A stretch of DNA of 64,000 nt from Macrophomina tecta (Eukaryota; Ascomycota; Dothideomycetes; Botryosphaeriales; Botryosphaeriaceae): the NCBI GenBank assembly GCA_024180945.1, contig JAKSGN010000035.1:1612001-1676000 (forward strand), in the 5' to 3' direction. Below the pieces are notes generated by a model. That model was given only the letters and a program-made list of their open reading frames with translations. It did no database searches and was not told the origin of the DNA. A program made the translations under genes and the position numbers. The first letter of the stretch is position 1. Each line of letters begins with the position of its first letter. Of this stretch, positions 32,501-44,413 are shown piece after piece.

Positions 32501-35031
32501 TCATCGATGTTACGCACAAAGCCTGTGACTGGCTTACCCTCCTTGACATCCTCAAACTTGGCAGGTAGAGAGCCCGACTGAGCTGCAGCAACCAGACTAG
32601 GTTTGTTGGATAGCGTAACAACAGGTCTTTTGTCAGACTTGGAAAGAATGACAAGATCCTCGAGAGTCTGCCCGACCCGAATTCTCTTTATCTTTGATTC
32701 CCCCTTCTTTTCCGAGCCATCCGTCAAGTGACCGAGTCTCAGTATACCCTTGATGGCACTACCCTCAAGCTCAACGGTAACATTCTTCTCGGACTTCTCG
32801 GACACAACACCCTTGACGATGGTGGTAACCTGCAAAGACCCGAAAGTGTCCTGTTGAGCAGCGTTACGGGATGCAGGATCTCTGCAAGAAACAGTCATTT
32901 TATCTTCCTCGGCGTTGATAGAGAGCGCATGAACAGTCACGGTTTGGCCGATGCGGAAATGCTCCGCAGGGTCCTTGATGTAAGCCTCGCTCATTTCGGA
33001 TACTGGGAGGAAGCCCCGGAGGTCTCCATAGAATTGAACAATAGCACCAGCTGGGAGGAGCTTGATGATGGTTCCAGGAGCCTGTTCGCCAATTTGGACG
33101 TCTGAGTAATTCGCCCAGACGGGTGCGTCTGAGTTGACCAAGGTTTTCTTCAACGTTAGACGAACTTGGCGTCTCTCAGGATCCGTCGATAGTACTCTTG
33201 CCGTAACAGCCAGCCCTTCCTTGTACTTCTTCTCCGGGTGTTGCAGATGGACATCGGCAATATGAGTCTCAGAAACAAGTCCGCTGATACCCTCGGCAAG
33301 ATTGACGATGACCGCACCAGAGCCTCTTGCAGTGATCATGACCTTCTCAACCTTGCTCTTGACGACCTCTCCTACCTTAACATCATCAATGCGGAGGAAA
33401 GGTTGGTTAAGGACTTTCTTTTCCAGAGAGACAATGTACATGCCATCAACAGGATTGTATCCAACAACGCGGGCGCGATGTGTCGAGCCAAGCTTATACG
33501 CACCCGTGGTCTCTGACAACGAATCAACTTTGTCGTCAGAAAGTCTGGAAATATGCGCGAAACCCGGAACCCTCTTGACACCAACATCCATAAACAGACC
33601 CCGAATCGGCTCAACTTTGGTCACCTTGGCTTCTTCGACGATCGAGGAAATCGGAAGGACATCGAGCGGTCCCTTGGCATCAGCGGACTGCCTTTCAGTC
33701 AAGGACAGGACATGGTCAAGGACTGAAACACCGAGCTTGCGGCGCTCGTCTCCGGGGAATGTGCAAATAATCCTGGCCTTGACCTTCTCGCCTATTTTAT
33801 ACTTGTTCGTAAGGTCTTGCTGGGAGGCGCCGGCGCCAGCGTGCACAACATCGGCGGTGGCGTCAATCAGGCCCATGATGGTTCCAGCTAGGCCGGTAGT
33901 AGTGACTTCAGAGACCAAAAATTCCACTGCAGTTCCAGGAACAAAGACGTCGATAGTGGGAGCTTCCGTTAAGTAGTTGGCTTTCTTAACGTTGCCGATT
34001 TTCTGGAAATCTGCAGAGAGCTTCGCGATTTTTCCATTGGAGCTCAGACCAGTGACCATGCAGAGAAAAACTGAGCCCTTCTCGATCTTTGTATGGTCAA
34101 TGCCGCCAACCTCTTTTGAAGACATAAAGCCTTTTATGCTGCCATCGGCCAGCCCTAGGTCCATGACCAGACCATGATCCTCCACGCTGACGACTGATGC
34201 CTGCACCATAGTATTTGCGACCAAGTCTGATCTTGATATCCTGTTGTTGGCATCCTGTGGTTTCACGGAAAGCTCGATGCGCTTCTTGTTTTTCTGGGCG
34301 CCTTTTGCGGAGTCCTCACCTGTGGAAGTGACGACAGCCCTCAGGTATTGACCCAGCTTGAAAATGTTCTTCAACTCGATGTCTTCGTCTTCTGAGGAGG
34401 TATCTTCGGCGTCGCTCTTCTCATCCTGGTCAAGAAGCGCCTCAATCCGTTCCGTGAATTGATCGGAGACCGCCGTCAACGGAACAAATCCAGTCAGATT
34501 GTTGGGTAGCGCAAGGGCTATATCGCGGGAGGTGATCTGGGTGACCTGTCCGAGGATCATTGACCCAGGGGCTAGGCGCTTGTAGCTCAAGCCCTCGATT
34601 CTGATTCCGGTCTCCTCCTTCTCGACCGCGTCATGCTTCCGGCTCTTTGACTTCTTCTTCTTCTTCTTGTTCTTGGCCACCTTCTGTGCATCGGCATCCT
34701 CCATATCGACATCGTCGTCGCTATCTCCACCCCTTCCGGCTTTCTTGTTGGATTGCTCGAAAAGTACATCGCGGGCAGCTTCGTTTTGGATTTGCTTGTG
34801 TTCGAGTGGAGTAAGGACGCTGGCACCACCACGAGGAAATGACCGCTCTTCCTGCTTCAGAACTGAAGCAACGGGAATCGCCTTCTCAGCAGGCTTCTCC
34901 GGCTTCGCCTTGGAGTCGTTCGGGGCGACATCGGACTTCCGCTGGCGTTTTGCGGCGCGCTCGTCGGCGGAATGCTTGGATTTCTTGGAGCCGACATGGT
35001 CGCTATCGGCGCCACGCTTTACGGGAGCCAT
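29564..35031 (-). CDS. RRP5: rRNA biogenesis protein Rrp5
   Basis: Two exons, 35031-30154 and 30091-29564 (62-nt intron), give 1801 aa, normal for fungal Rrp5. The start is placed at MAPVKRGAD; an ATG 14 codons upstream is possible. A basic N-terminus leads into about a dozen S1 RNA-binding repeats covering most of the protein, from LAPGSMILGQVTQITSRDIA to the canonical last repeat (MIITGKIRKVEEFGVFIVVD...VSGLCHRSEI). A strongly acidic linker (SDEDEDMDDLEIDLS, SEEEEDEPADEMDVD) follows, then HAT/TPR helical repeats (DFERLLLGDPNNSALWMQYM; AFWLNYAKFVM; KRWDLWDMFLDLEKK). Rrp5 acts in the nucleolus: S1 repeats bind pre-rRNA in ITS1, and the C-terminal repeats are needed for 18S rRNA processing (A0-A2), linking small- and large-subunit assembly. 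It is divergently placed from CDT2. Confidence 0.97.
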
Positions 35032-35625
35032 TGCAGCGAAAGAGGAGCGGAAATGGGGGGCGCCGGTCAACAAACGGCGGATGCGCGCATGGCAATGAAC
35101 TTTTCCCAGCGGCCAAAATTTTGGCGGCGACTCGATTCTCCGCCGGGCCGTCCTCGGCGCAAGGGTCCGCTTATCTTATCGAGGTTTGCAGCTTTCCCGA
35201 CACGGCTTCAGCCACGACCGCCACGGCGCCACATGCTGGACGCGCGACAGCTTCGTTTTCGCGACGCGGCGTGTGCGGTTGCACTTTGCCCTCCTCGGAC
35301 GGCGGCCTTCATCGGGCGCATCTTGCGCGCTGAACTGAGCTTGCCGACGCCTTTCTACTTCGAATTAGCTGTCTCGACATTGGGACGGACTGCTGCTGCC
35401 ACTGCCGCCGCCGCTGCTGCTCGTCTTTGCGCTGTGCAGCAAAGTGGCGCTTGGACCGCACGCACGTAAAACGCGGACACGCGACGCGACCTGGCCGGCC
35501 TGGTGGACCCGAGCTCTTCCAGCCGCCTCCTCAGGGCGCACGCCTTTTCTTCCCTTGGGTCCAACACCAACCCGCCATTGCTCATGTCCACCCTTCCTCC
35601 TTGCATTTCGTTACGCTAAGCAGCA
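35032..35625. promoter_or_regulatory. Divergent promoter of RRP5 and CDT2
   Basis: 594 nt between two start codons facing apart. GC-rich, with a CTG/CCG triplet cluster near 35391-35424. No gene seen. The arrangement could let a ribosome-assembly gene and a replication-control gene share growth-linked regulation, but no known element was identified. Confidence 0.5.
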
Positions 35626-37877
35626 ATGGCGGACTCCATCGGCCTTCCTTCCTCCCAGGACGACGTCTTCGACTCGGTTCCTTTCTCTTCCCAGACCTTT
35701 GCGTCATCGCCGCCACCATCCTCGCCCGCCCGGAGCCGTACATCCAACAAGATCAGGAAGCCTCCGCCCATCACCCCGAAGCGCTTCAACAAGTTCTTCA
35801 CTCCGAGGACCACCAGGAACAGCACCGGCCATACCGCCTCGGGCCGCCAGTTGCGTGATATTACCCAGAATGCTGTGAACCGGAAGAAGGCCACTCCGAG
35901 GCGCACCGTCATCTTCTCCGACACCACTGTCGTGGATTCCGAGAATTTCGTTACCCCCAAGCTTGGATCCAACAAGAAGAGGAAGGTCCTGCCCTCGCCC
36001 GAGAGTTCTCCTGTCCAGCCATCGCCCTCTAAAAAGGTTCGGCCCTACGCTCCCACGGTTAATTTCGATATAGCCGAAGACGACGAGGTAGCTTCGGACG
36101 CTGAGACGACTATTCTTGAGAGGGAGGATGAAGACGATGACGACGAGGACGAGGAGGAAGTGTACCATGAACCCATCCGTCGCGCACCCATCTCGTCTGG
36201 TTCCGGACGACTTCTTACCCGTACCTTCGGTGGTAGAAGTGCCCTTGGACGCGGCAAGCTCTACGATCATTGTGGCGACTGGAAGGATCAGACGGCCAAC
36301 TTCTACACCCACCCAGACGACACGCATCCGTTTGAGGAGGCCATTCCTTTCTGCACCGCTAGTTGTAATAGTATGTTCACATAAGTCTTGAACTTTAGTG
36401 GCTGAACTAATGGGCATACAGCCAACTCTCTAGTTGCTATCGGAGACGAAGATGGCACAGTCACATTGTTAGAGTCTGCAAAAAACAGCAATCCTCCCTT
36501 TCATACTGCCCATGTCCAGTTCAGGCCGCATAGTAACGCAGTCATGGACCTTTCTTTCTCGTCGGACGATCTCATGCTGGCAACTGCTTCTGGCGATCAA
36601 ACAGGTCATATCTTCGACGTTCGCACTCAACAAAGTACGTACGTGATGGGAGGTTCTGCTGGTCATCAGTCGTCTGTCAAGCAGGTCCGTTTCCAGCCTG
36701 GAAATGATAACGTCATTGCTACATCGAGCCGTGATGGTACTGTCCGACTGTGGGACCTCAGATGCAGTGGGTCGGAAGGCGCTATCAGGAACCTTGTGGG
36801 CTTTGATGGGCAACCGACCGTCCGTGAAAGCAAGTGCACGTATCTGCAGGTATACAACACTATCTCAGGAGCACACACCGAGCGTCACGGCACGAGCGCG
36901 GCATCACAAGCCAACGCTCTGCAAAGGTTTGAAAACTCATTGTGTCCACGATCAGCTTGTAATTTTATTAACACGAAGATAGGGACGGCCCCTCCAAGGG
37001 CGAAGCTCCAAGCCGTCGCGGTGACGTCTCAATCACAGCGCTCTCATTCCTAGCAACGCCCGGTCGTGAGCACCTTCTTCTTACTGCATCCGAAGCCTCA
37101 ACAGCCGTGAAGCTGTGGGACATTCGTGCTCGCTTCAATCGCCGCGCCGTCCCTATCGCTACCACTCGTCAACCCGAATCGCACAGCAAGCATCGCCAGT
37201 TCGGTATCAACTCGCTCTCTTTGAACGGCGACGGCAGTCGGTTGTACGCTCTGAGTAGGGATAACACTATCTACGCATACTCCACAAGCCATCTGGTATT
37301 GGGCCATGCCCCCGAGCTTTCAGCTACTGCTAGTACGAAGAGGAAACAGGCTGGTATGGACAAGGAAGGTCTGGGTCCGCTGTATGGCTTCCGACATCCG
37401 AGGCTTCACGCAACTACTTTCTGGGTCAAGACTTCCCTTCGAAAGGCCAGAGGCGACAAGGAAGAAATGTTGGCCGTTGGCTCCAGCGATAGCTCGCCGA
37501 TCTTATTCCCGACCGATGAAACGATGCTCAAGCGCACCGTCAACCCGCCATCTCGTCCTTCGACGTCGGACTCCATGCTCTCCGGTAACCGTTCTGGCCT
37601 CCGCCGTAGCTTCAATTCTTTCCACGCCCGGATGAACGACACAATCCCGATCTACAACCGAGGCACTCCGCTAGTTCGTGGCCACCAGAAGGAAGTGACG
37701 AGCTTGACTTGGACCACTGATGGCGAGCTTGTGACAATTGGGGATGACTGCACAGCGAGGTGCTGGCGTGAGGACCGCGAGGCTGCCAGGGACCTAAGGA
37801 TGGGTGGCGAGGCTGAAGGTAGGAGGTGGGGTTGTGGATGGGCTGATGTGGGTGATGACTACGACGACGATGGCTGA
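35626..37877 (+). CDS. CDT2: Cdt2/DTL-like WD40 substrate receptor of CRL4
   Basis: Three exons, 35626-36370, 36422-36926 and 36983-37877, give 714 aa. The N-terminal 200 residues are disordered and basic, then acidic. WD40 repeats follow, including HSNAVMDLSFSSDDLMLATASGDQTGHIFDV, GHQSSVKQVRFQP...RDGTVRLWDLR and VKLWDIRARF, with a last blade GHQKEVTSLTWTTDGELVTIGDD. The WDxR motifs (WDLR, WDIR) are those used to bind DDB1. The NTISGAHT stretch and the repeat order match Cdt2/DTL rather than Cdc20 or other WD proteins. CRL4-Cdt2 ubiquitinates Cdt1, Spd1/p21-like inhibitors and Set8 on PCNA-loaded chromatin during S phase and after damage. A degenerate PCNA-box (KRFNKFFTP, residues 52-60) lies in the N-terminal tail. 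Introns are 51 and 56 nt. Confidence 0.9.
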
Positions 37878-40800
37878 AAGGACGACATTGATTGGTACGA
37901 GACGCGACAGCGCGAATCATTTCTACTTATACGAAAAGACAAGGGAGCGAAGGCCGTCGTATAGCAAGGACCCTGAGGAGCCTGCCATACTATTCTTGTG
38001 GAGATTGAAAGACGGCGGTGGATGATTATTGATCACTGAACCATGTTGAGGGTTGACAGTGTACCAATAAGGGCTTTGCATGGGCACAGATAGCCGCTCG
38101 GAGAAGGCAGACATTTGGATTTGCCGAGGATGAAGACTGGACTATCGCTGGAAGATGGTGGATTGAGAATGTGCAGAGATGCAACCCATGGAAGTTTTGG
38201 CCACGGCCACTTTAGTTGTATGATACCCCGCAGAGGAGGTCGGACGTAATAGTGGTAGTGCTGGCTAGTAGTATGTAATTGCTACGTGGTGGTGTAACGA
38301 GGAACAATCAATGACGTTCTCCAAGTCGGCCGTTCCAATGGGACAGAAAAGACAACGGGCATTGGAAGAGACTTTAGTATGAGTTCTGTCAGCCCGTCAG
38401 TTGTAACCTCTTAATATCAGCCGTCGTCGCACGCATCCTGACTGTTGTAAAGTCGGCAGGTCTATGATCACAGCTGACGCTTAGCATCAGTTCCTAAAAT
38501 GTAGCATTACTGGAGTGATTCCAGACCACCGTGTTCAGGCCAGTTTCCAGTACAGCCACGCTCCAGACTCGGCCGCGCTCCCACGAAAGTTTGAATGCCT
38601 GCCTCCGACATTCTGTTGCGAGACTAATCTGTCAGCCTAAGCGACTCGTTGCCGAGGGCGAGCAGGGTGTGCATATAAGGCTGACCGTATGGGCTGGTAT
38701 AAACTAGAGCCACGTTAGCCCCCTGAGTCGCAGGCTGGAGCCCCTACCCTAGCAGTGGGAAGCATGAGTCCGAGCCGTTACATCAACTTAATTTTCCGCC
38801 AGCCTTGAGCAACCCGGAGCGAGAAAGCAGAACCGAGCAGAGGGAGACGGCGTTCCTGTAGCGCGCTCACCTGAAGCTGCACGCGGAACTGTCAACTGAG
38901 CGAATCGACCTCATCGCGGACGGCTTCGGGAGCATGGCGACATATCACCACAGAAGCAGCAGCGAGATGTCTATGCCCGCTCGTGACCTGAGGAAACATG
39001 AGCAGATCGGTACATTTGGGGCAGGAAAAGGGGTGAAGACGCCAGGAATATGAGCTTATCGAAAAGTTTAAAGAACGAATTTGGGCGCTAGAGGGAGAAA
39101 CCCCGTGCCGTCTTTCTCTGTATGTATTTCAGTAGACATCCTCAAAGGATTGGATGACAGTCACATCACCATCGCCGCACTGTATTATGGCCGGTGTTGC
39201 CCCAGCGCTGCGCCAACGGTTTACCCCTTTTTGCTAGCTTCCAGCAGAGTAGCTCTTACATAGAACATGACAATACAAGCATTCTGCACCTACTCTTTGG
39301 AACGCTTAATGCCGGCTACAACACACCGGAGACGGAGATCCACGTCTTGAGCTCGCCCAGCACCGTAAGCCCTTGAGAGCACTATTGCCGCCGGTCTACA
39401 CAAAAAGATTGGAGAGGATCGTTTGGATAATTTGGTATTGTATGTCTCTGTTATGTGGGTCACTACACTTGGTAGTAAAAAACACAATCATATCATAAAA
39501 CCATAAAACAGGCATTGGATCCAGTGCATCGACTCCTCCAACGTTTGTATGTTCATGCAGGTTCTGCAGCCCTGTCTCGGTGTATGTTGTTTTCGCGTTG
39601 CTTCCATCAAGTGAGATACTTGACTTAAGCCTGCTCAAAGGCATGAAGCCAATGTACAGGGCTCGCAACCGGCTCATGGCAAACTCCGATGTACTATCGC
39701 TTCGGCAATTGGGGTTCGTCTCTTAAAAACCTGAAAGCCTCCGAATGTTAAATCTCGCACGCAGTGGAGTACATTGATGCTGATGATGGGATTACGAAGA
39801 AAGCCGCGCAAATCAGACCGAAAAGGTAAATCATTGTATGAAAACCCAAGGCATTACAATTTCTGCCATATGCTTTCAATGTCATAGAGCAAAAGGGGTA
39901 AAGGAATCATCGTATGAGCGCAAGTGAAAAATGTGTGGAGATGGACTTACCAATTGATCGAGGTGACTGCAATTACATCTGTGAACTCATCTCGGCAGAT
40001 GAAATGTGACATGCCCTACAAGGGTGCTAATCAAAGGAAACGACAGAACATGGCTGACTGTAGCGTATGAAAGCTGTTTCTAGGCAGAGATGGCCAGTCT
40101 ACGGCTTGTGCAACTGCTGGTGATGGAGATGGATTACAGTGGGATGAATTGTTAGCCAGTGGCTTTGATCCAACGCGAGAAAGGCCGAAGGAAGAGAAAA
40201 TTTGCGGAGTCGCACGCTTGACAGTTGGTGCCAGCTCGGTTTTAAGTCTGTGAAGCAAGGCACGACTCGTGCACTCACCACGTCGAGCGGTGACGGGTCT
40301 GGACCATTTCGCTTGGCTTTCCTTTCCTATCAACAGATAAGGCTCCCCTCACTAAAGCGGCAACTGGAGCAGCACGCTTCGATAAGTGCTACGCACTCAA
40401 TCTTGTCACATATCATTGCGTGGAAAGTTCACACGGTAATGCAAAGATGCCCAGCAAAACATCGACATTCTGTCCCCGGTGCTCACGGAGTGCCTGGTTG
40501 ACCAGTGTTCGCCAGGGCTCGCGACAATGGTGTTTGCGAAACGGCGGACGGCAACTTTTGGAGGCGGCGGACGCAGCGCACTGGGAGGATTGAACAGTTC
40601 GATGATCTCGAATACGGGATTTGTCGCACGTGACGCGCTATCGGTTCGGCTAAATGCGCTGGGTCTGAGCCACGCTCAGCTCAATCAGCCGCTCTGCGCT
40701 TGACAGCTCCTTGCGGCAGCCAGCATATTCGGTAGCCATCCGGCCTGCATTTGGAGCCTTGTTCTGGGGTAGACGCACGGTCGGCAGCCTGATGGCCTGA

Positions 40801-41000
40801 TATTCTTGGTGGCCTCCGCTGCCCGGAAGCAATGCGTCCGTTTCATTGCGTCAGAGGGCTGGGCCGCAGGCGCAAACGCTCCCTGGGCGTTCAAGATATC
40901 CCCGACTTCGCGCACAATGATTCTGGGTCATTGGAAAGCCTACAGCGCATGGGTGAGCTGCTCCCAAGACTTTCCCGCCGACGAATGAAGCCTGACGTCC
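37878..41000. other. Gene-poor stretch upstream of the HET gene
   Basis: 3.1 kb with no frame I can defend. Base composition is more even than in the flanking GC-rich genes. TATA-like strings (catataagg near 38672, ggtataaact near 38696) occur with no coding region after them. No transposon ends, long terminal repeats or clear RIP-type AT enrichment are obvious by eye. It may hold decayed genes or noncoding transcription. Confidence 0.45.
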
Positions 41001-43049
41001 ATGCCAGTGCTCCAGAGCCTCGACAACTCCCATGCTCCTGGACTATGCAGACCATGCAAACTACTGCTGCATTCGCACAACGAGCCTGGCCGCGAACATC
41101 CTAGCTTGGGTACAGATTACCACAAGAGGAGGCGGTTGAGGCTCAATTGCGAACACGAGCACCATTTAAACTTACCCGAATTGCGAGCTTGCGAAGTATG
41201 TGAGCTCTGCGTTCTCATCAGCATACTTGTATTTGAGGATGCAGATTCAGCGGACAAGAAGGATAGTCCGTATAGGGTGCAGCTTATCAATGGCCGGAGC
41301 CGACCTCACCGCTACCTCAAGATCAGTTTTCTGACCGACCACGGAAAGTGGATAGACAAGAAAAATATAATCATGTGTTGGGAAGACATGTCAGGTCAGA
41401 ACAAGCCAATCCAGCGAAGCTCTGAGGCTAACTTGCGTGCAGATCGGATGTACACATTATTTCAGTCACTGGGGCCATCAACTTCTTCGAAACCGACCTT
41501 CGAGCTTGTCACATCCTGGTTGAGCGAATGCATCAACGAACATACGACGTGTAATCATCTGCCGGCCCTGGCCAAGCAGCTCCCGACTCGGCTCGTGGAG
41601 GTTAAGTCTGCTGATATACATAATGGCATCAACGCGCGCCTTTGCTACGGGGGGTCGTTGCCATTCGATGCTGCTTATGTTACTTTGAGTCATTGCTGGG
41701 GGAGCAAGGACTTCTTGACGCTCACATCATCGAACATTGCAGCATGGACAGGGTCACTACCCACGAAACAGCTCCCTCAAACGTTTCGCGACGCCATGCT
41801 CATTACCTCCCGGCTCGGCTACAAGTATATCTGGATTGACAGCCTTTGTATCATTCAGGACTCGGAAGATGACTGGATGAAAGAGGCCGCACGGATGAGT
41901 GAGGTTTATCAGAACTCGGTTTTTACCATATCTGCTACCGCTTCACAAAAAGCTGCCGACGGGTGTTTCAGACAAAGGCCCCCTTACTTATTTCGCCACG
42001 GAGGGGATCCGGAAAGACATATTCCGCCAAGTTTTTGGAGCCTCGCACCGCGGGATCTGTGGGATCTCGGTGTCGAGAGCCGCAGGAAACTTGGGCTGCC
42101 ACGGCGAGCTTGGGCGCTACAAGAACGGGTTCTTTCGCGCCGTGTGATACACTACAGCTCTCTTGGGGTTTATTGGGAGTGCGACCATGTGCGCAGGTCC
42201 GAGCTTGTCCCTGACAATTCAACGCCCCGTCAGTTCGCGGGCCTCATGCAGCAGCTCTCAACCGGCTCGTACGAGACCCCGACCGCGGAATGGCATCGGC
42301 ATTGGGCGGGCATAATCAAAGACTACTCAGAACGCCAACTGACCTATCCGGATCGCGACAAGCTCGCGGCCCTTTCTGGCGTAGCAAAGGCTTTCCAATA
42401 CCAACTTCATGATGAAGCGTACGTTGCCGGCTTGTGGAATGACAAGGAAGATCTTCTCCGAACACTTATGTGGTCAGCTGTCAGAAAAACCCCCAAACAA
42501 GAGAGAGTCATCTACCGCGCTCCATCTTGGTCATGGGCCTCACTGGATATCCCGGTCTCAATTCCTCTATCATGCTACGGCCATGACTTGGTTGCTCTGG
42601 TCACCATTAAGGATGCCCAAGCAACACCTCTGAACTCCGCAGATCCGCTTGGCCGTGTCAAAAGCGGGACAATCTCTGTAGTGGGATTTTGTATTCCCAC
42701 TATCCTCTGCTCAAGAAACGGGCGGATCCAATTACATCTGGTGCAAGAGAAGACAACAGAGAGTGCCCGGCGGTTTTGGGAGACTTACCGCCCGGTTGCG
42801 AAAATGGATCACCAAGAGGCAGCGCATGCCTTCTCAAAGAAACTGTACTGTGTGCCATGGTTTTCGTATGATTTCATGACGCGTGACAGGAGGCCTAGGC
42901 ACCGTATTTCTTATATGCTTCTAGAACGCGCGGACCAAAATGAGCCGATGCTAAGTGTGTTCCGAAGAGCCGGGACTGCTGAGAGCTGGAATTTTCCTCT
43001 CGCCTACAAGTGGGATCTCATCTACTATAAAGCTATGACTATCATATAG
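41001..43049 (+). CDS. HET-domain (heterokaryon incompatibility) protein
   Basis: Single exon, 682 aa. The HET domain starts near residue 225 with the hallmark AAYVTLSHCWG, continues with LPQTFRDAMLITSRLGYKYIW and IDSLCIIQDSEDDWMKEAARM, and reaches LPRRAWALQERVLSRRVIHY. An N-terminal region with paired cysteines (LCRPC, CEVCELC) is common in this family. The C-terminal part has the frequent YRAPSWSWASLD motif. HET proteins trigger vegetative incompatibility or programmed cell death when partner alleles differ; the HET domain resembles a TIR-like fold and acts as a death effector. No NACHT/STAND or other sensor gene lies next to it. The gene is intronless and set in long gene-poor flanks, consistent with the fast gain and loss usual for HET genes. 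Confidence 0.92.
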   Translation: MPVLQSLDNSHAPGLCRPCKLLLHSHNEPGREHPSLGTDYHKRRRLRLNCEHEHHLNLPELRACEVCELCVLISILVFEDADSADKKDSPYRVQLINGRSRPHRYLKISFLTDHGKWIDKKNIIMCWEDMSGQNKPIQRSSEANLRADRMYTLFQSLGPSTSSKPTFELVTSWLSECINEHTTCNHLPALAKQLPTRLVEVKSADIHNGINARLCYGGSLPFDAAYVTLSHCWGSKDFLTLTSSNIAAWTGSLPTKQLPQTFRDAMLITSRLGYKYIWIDSLCIIQDSEDDWMKEAARMSEVYQNSVFTISATASQKAADGCFRQRPPYLFRHGGDPERHIPPSFWSLAPRDLWDLGVESRRKLGLPRRAWALQERVLSRRVIHYSSLGVYWECDHVRRSELVPDNSTPRQFAGLMQQLSTGSYETPTAEWHRHWAGIIKDYSERQLTYPDRDKLAALSGVAKAFQYQLHDEAYVAGLWNDKEDLLRTLMWSAVRKTPKQERVIYRAPSWSWASLDIPVSIPLSCYGHDLVALVTIKDAQATPLNSADPLGRVKSGTISVVGFCIPTILCSRNGRIQLHLVQEKTTESARRFWETYRPVAKMDHQEAAHAFSKKLYCVPWFSYDFMTRDRRPRHRISYMLLERADQNEPMLSVFRRAGTAESWNFPLAYKWDLIYYKAMTII

Positions 43050-44413
43050 TAAACAGGTAGGCGTAGTTTTGCTGATCGAAGAGACGCAAAGCTGGTTACG
43101 GGTGATCGAGCAGGGCTGCTTATTCCGCAGGATGCAAATGTCATACTCGCACCAGTCCATGAGAATTCGGTGAAGCTCAAAGCACGACCAAATCCATCCT
43201 TTTGTAATTCTTTCAAAGGTTCTCACCGACACAGTCTTGTCCGCGTAGGTATTTGAGAGCCAGATAAGCCAGCTACATTGTCGGAGACGCCGGTCAATAT
43301 GCTACTCTTCCAATCCTGGGCGTAATGCCAGACTACCCTGCTTACTAAAACTAGCACTCACACGATGTAACAAGGAACGTATTTGTATTAATGGCCCTGC
43401 ATGCTCACCTTGCCAGTGAATATAATCTTGTCTCATCCTCAGCGGACAACATTCACATCCCTCTTCTCCCACCGGCCTCCTTTCCGAGAAGCGGGCTCAC
43501 GAAGACCGGTAACTTAAGAAAGTTTAAGACAAAAAAGCAAGACATGGCGATGTCTGCATTCACCGGCGCCTCTCACAAAATTCAAAAAGCAAGCAAAGAA
43601 TATCTCTGACAGTTTACTCTAGAAGCCTGGCTTATGTGTCTCTTGAGTTCCTGCGGTTCAATAGCCCGCTTAGTAGCCTAGTCCCTAAACATGCTGAGGC
43701 CTTTGTACGCGCTCTAACCGTTTCCTTTTACATGCATTCAAGTCTTCTTCCTCCTTCTCCATCCAATTGGACTGAATCTCTAATGATTCAGGGCTACCAT
43801 CATACGAGAAACAAGGAGCTCGGCCGAAAGAAATTTATCCTGTTGCAGTAGGCGGAGATTCGCTTACGCCTATCCCGTTGCTTATGCCGCTTTCTTCGCC
43901 CCACTTTTTCTGCAGGGCCATGCCTGGCAGAATACTCTCACGCTTAGCCCGCTACGGTAAAAATACAGAGAGCTCTGTGCATTTTCTGGCCGTTATGCGG
44001 GCGGTCTGAGGGCGGTCAGCGCCGCGGTGGAGCTGCAGCCGGCTGATGGTAGGCCTGAATGGCCATCATCTAGCCTAGTGCGCATGACGCCATTCATTTC
44101 TGCAATCACGCTGCAGCCATGTCCGCTAAATTCTTCCTACTGTTATTCCTCTAGGAAATCGACTGGCATGATCCTGACGAGACAAGCACGGAGGATGGAC
44201 CAAAGTTACCCCAAGACCGCTTCCAATTGACTGTTTGTACGGCATTTTCCAGAATAGCCGAGTCCTCCGCGGCTTCTCTTCGCCAGGCACAGTTCCGCAG
44301 ACAGCCCCACAGGTCATAGTATAAGACGGCAGAAATTCCGTGAAAGCTAAGCTGCTGCTCCGCAGCTGTCATTGTCCAATTGCCAATTTCTTTGAGGTTT
44401 CTGTGAATTCATT
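43050..44413. other. Gene-poor stretch between HET and sulfatase genes
   Basis: 1.36 kb without a credible gene; short frames only. A TATA-like element (tagtataaga, about 44317-44326) lies about 90 nt upstream of the sulfatase start codon and is a reasonable core promoter candidate. Confidence 0.45.

Noticed and set aside
38660..38715. TATA-like elements suggesting a promoter in the gene-poor stretch
   Set aside because: No open frame, tRNA or spliced gene follows within a sensible distance on either strand.
37878..41000. RIP-mutated transposon
   Set aside because: No marked AT enrichment, no terminal repeats and no transposase or reverse-transcriptase remnants visible in the translations.
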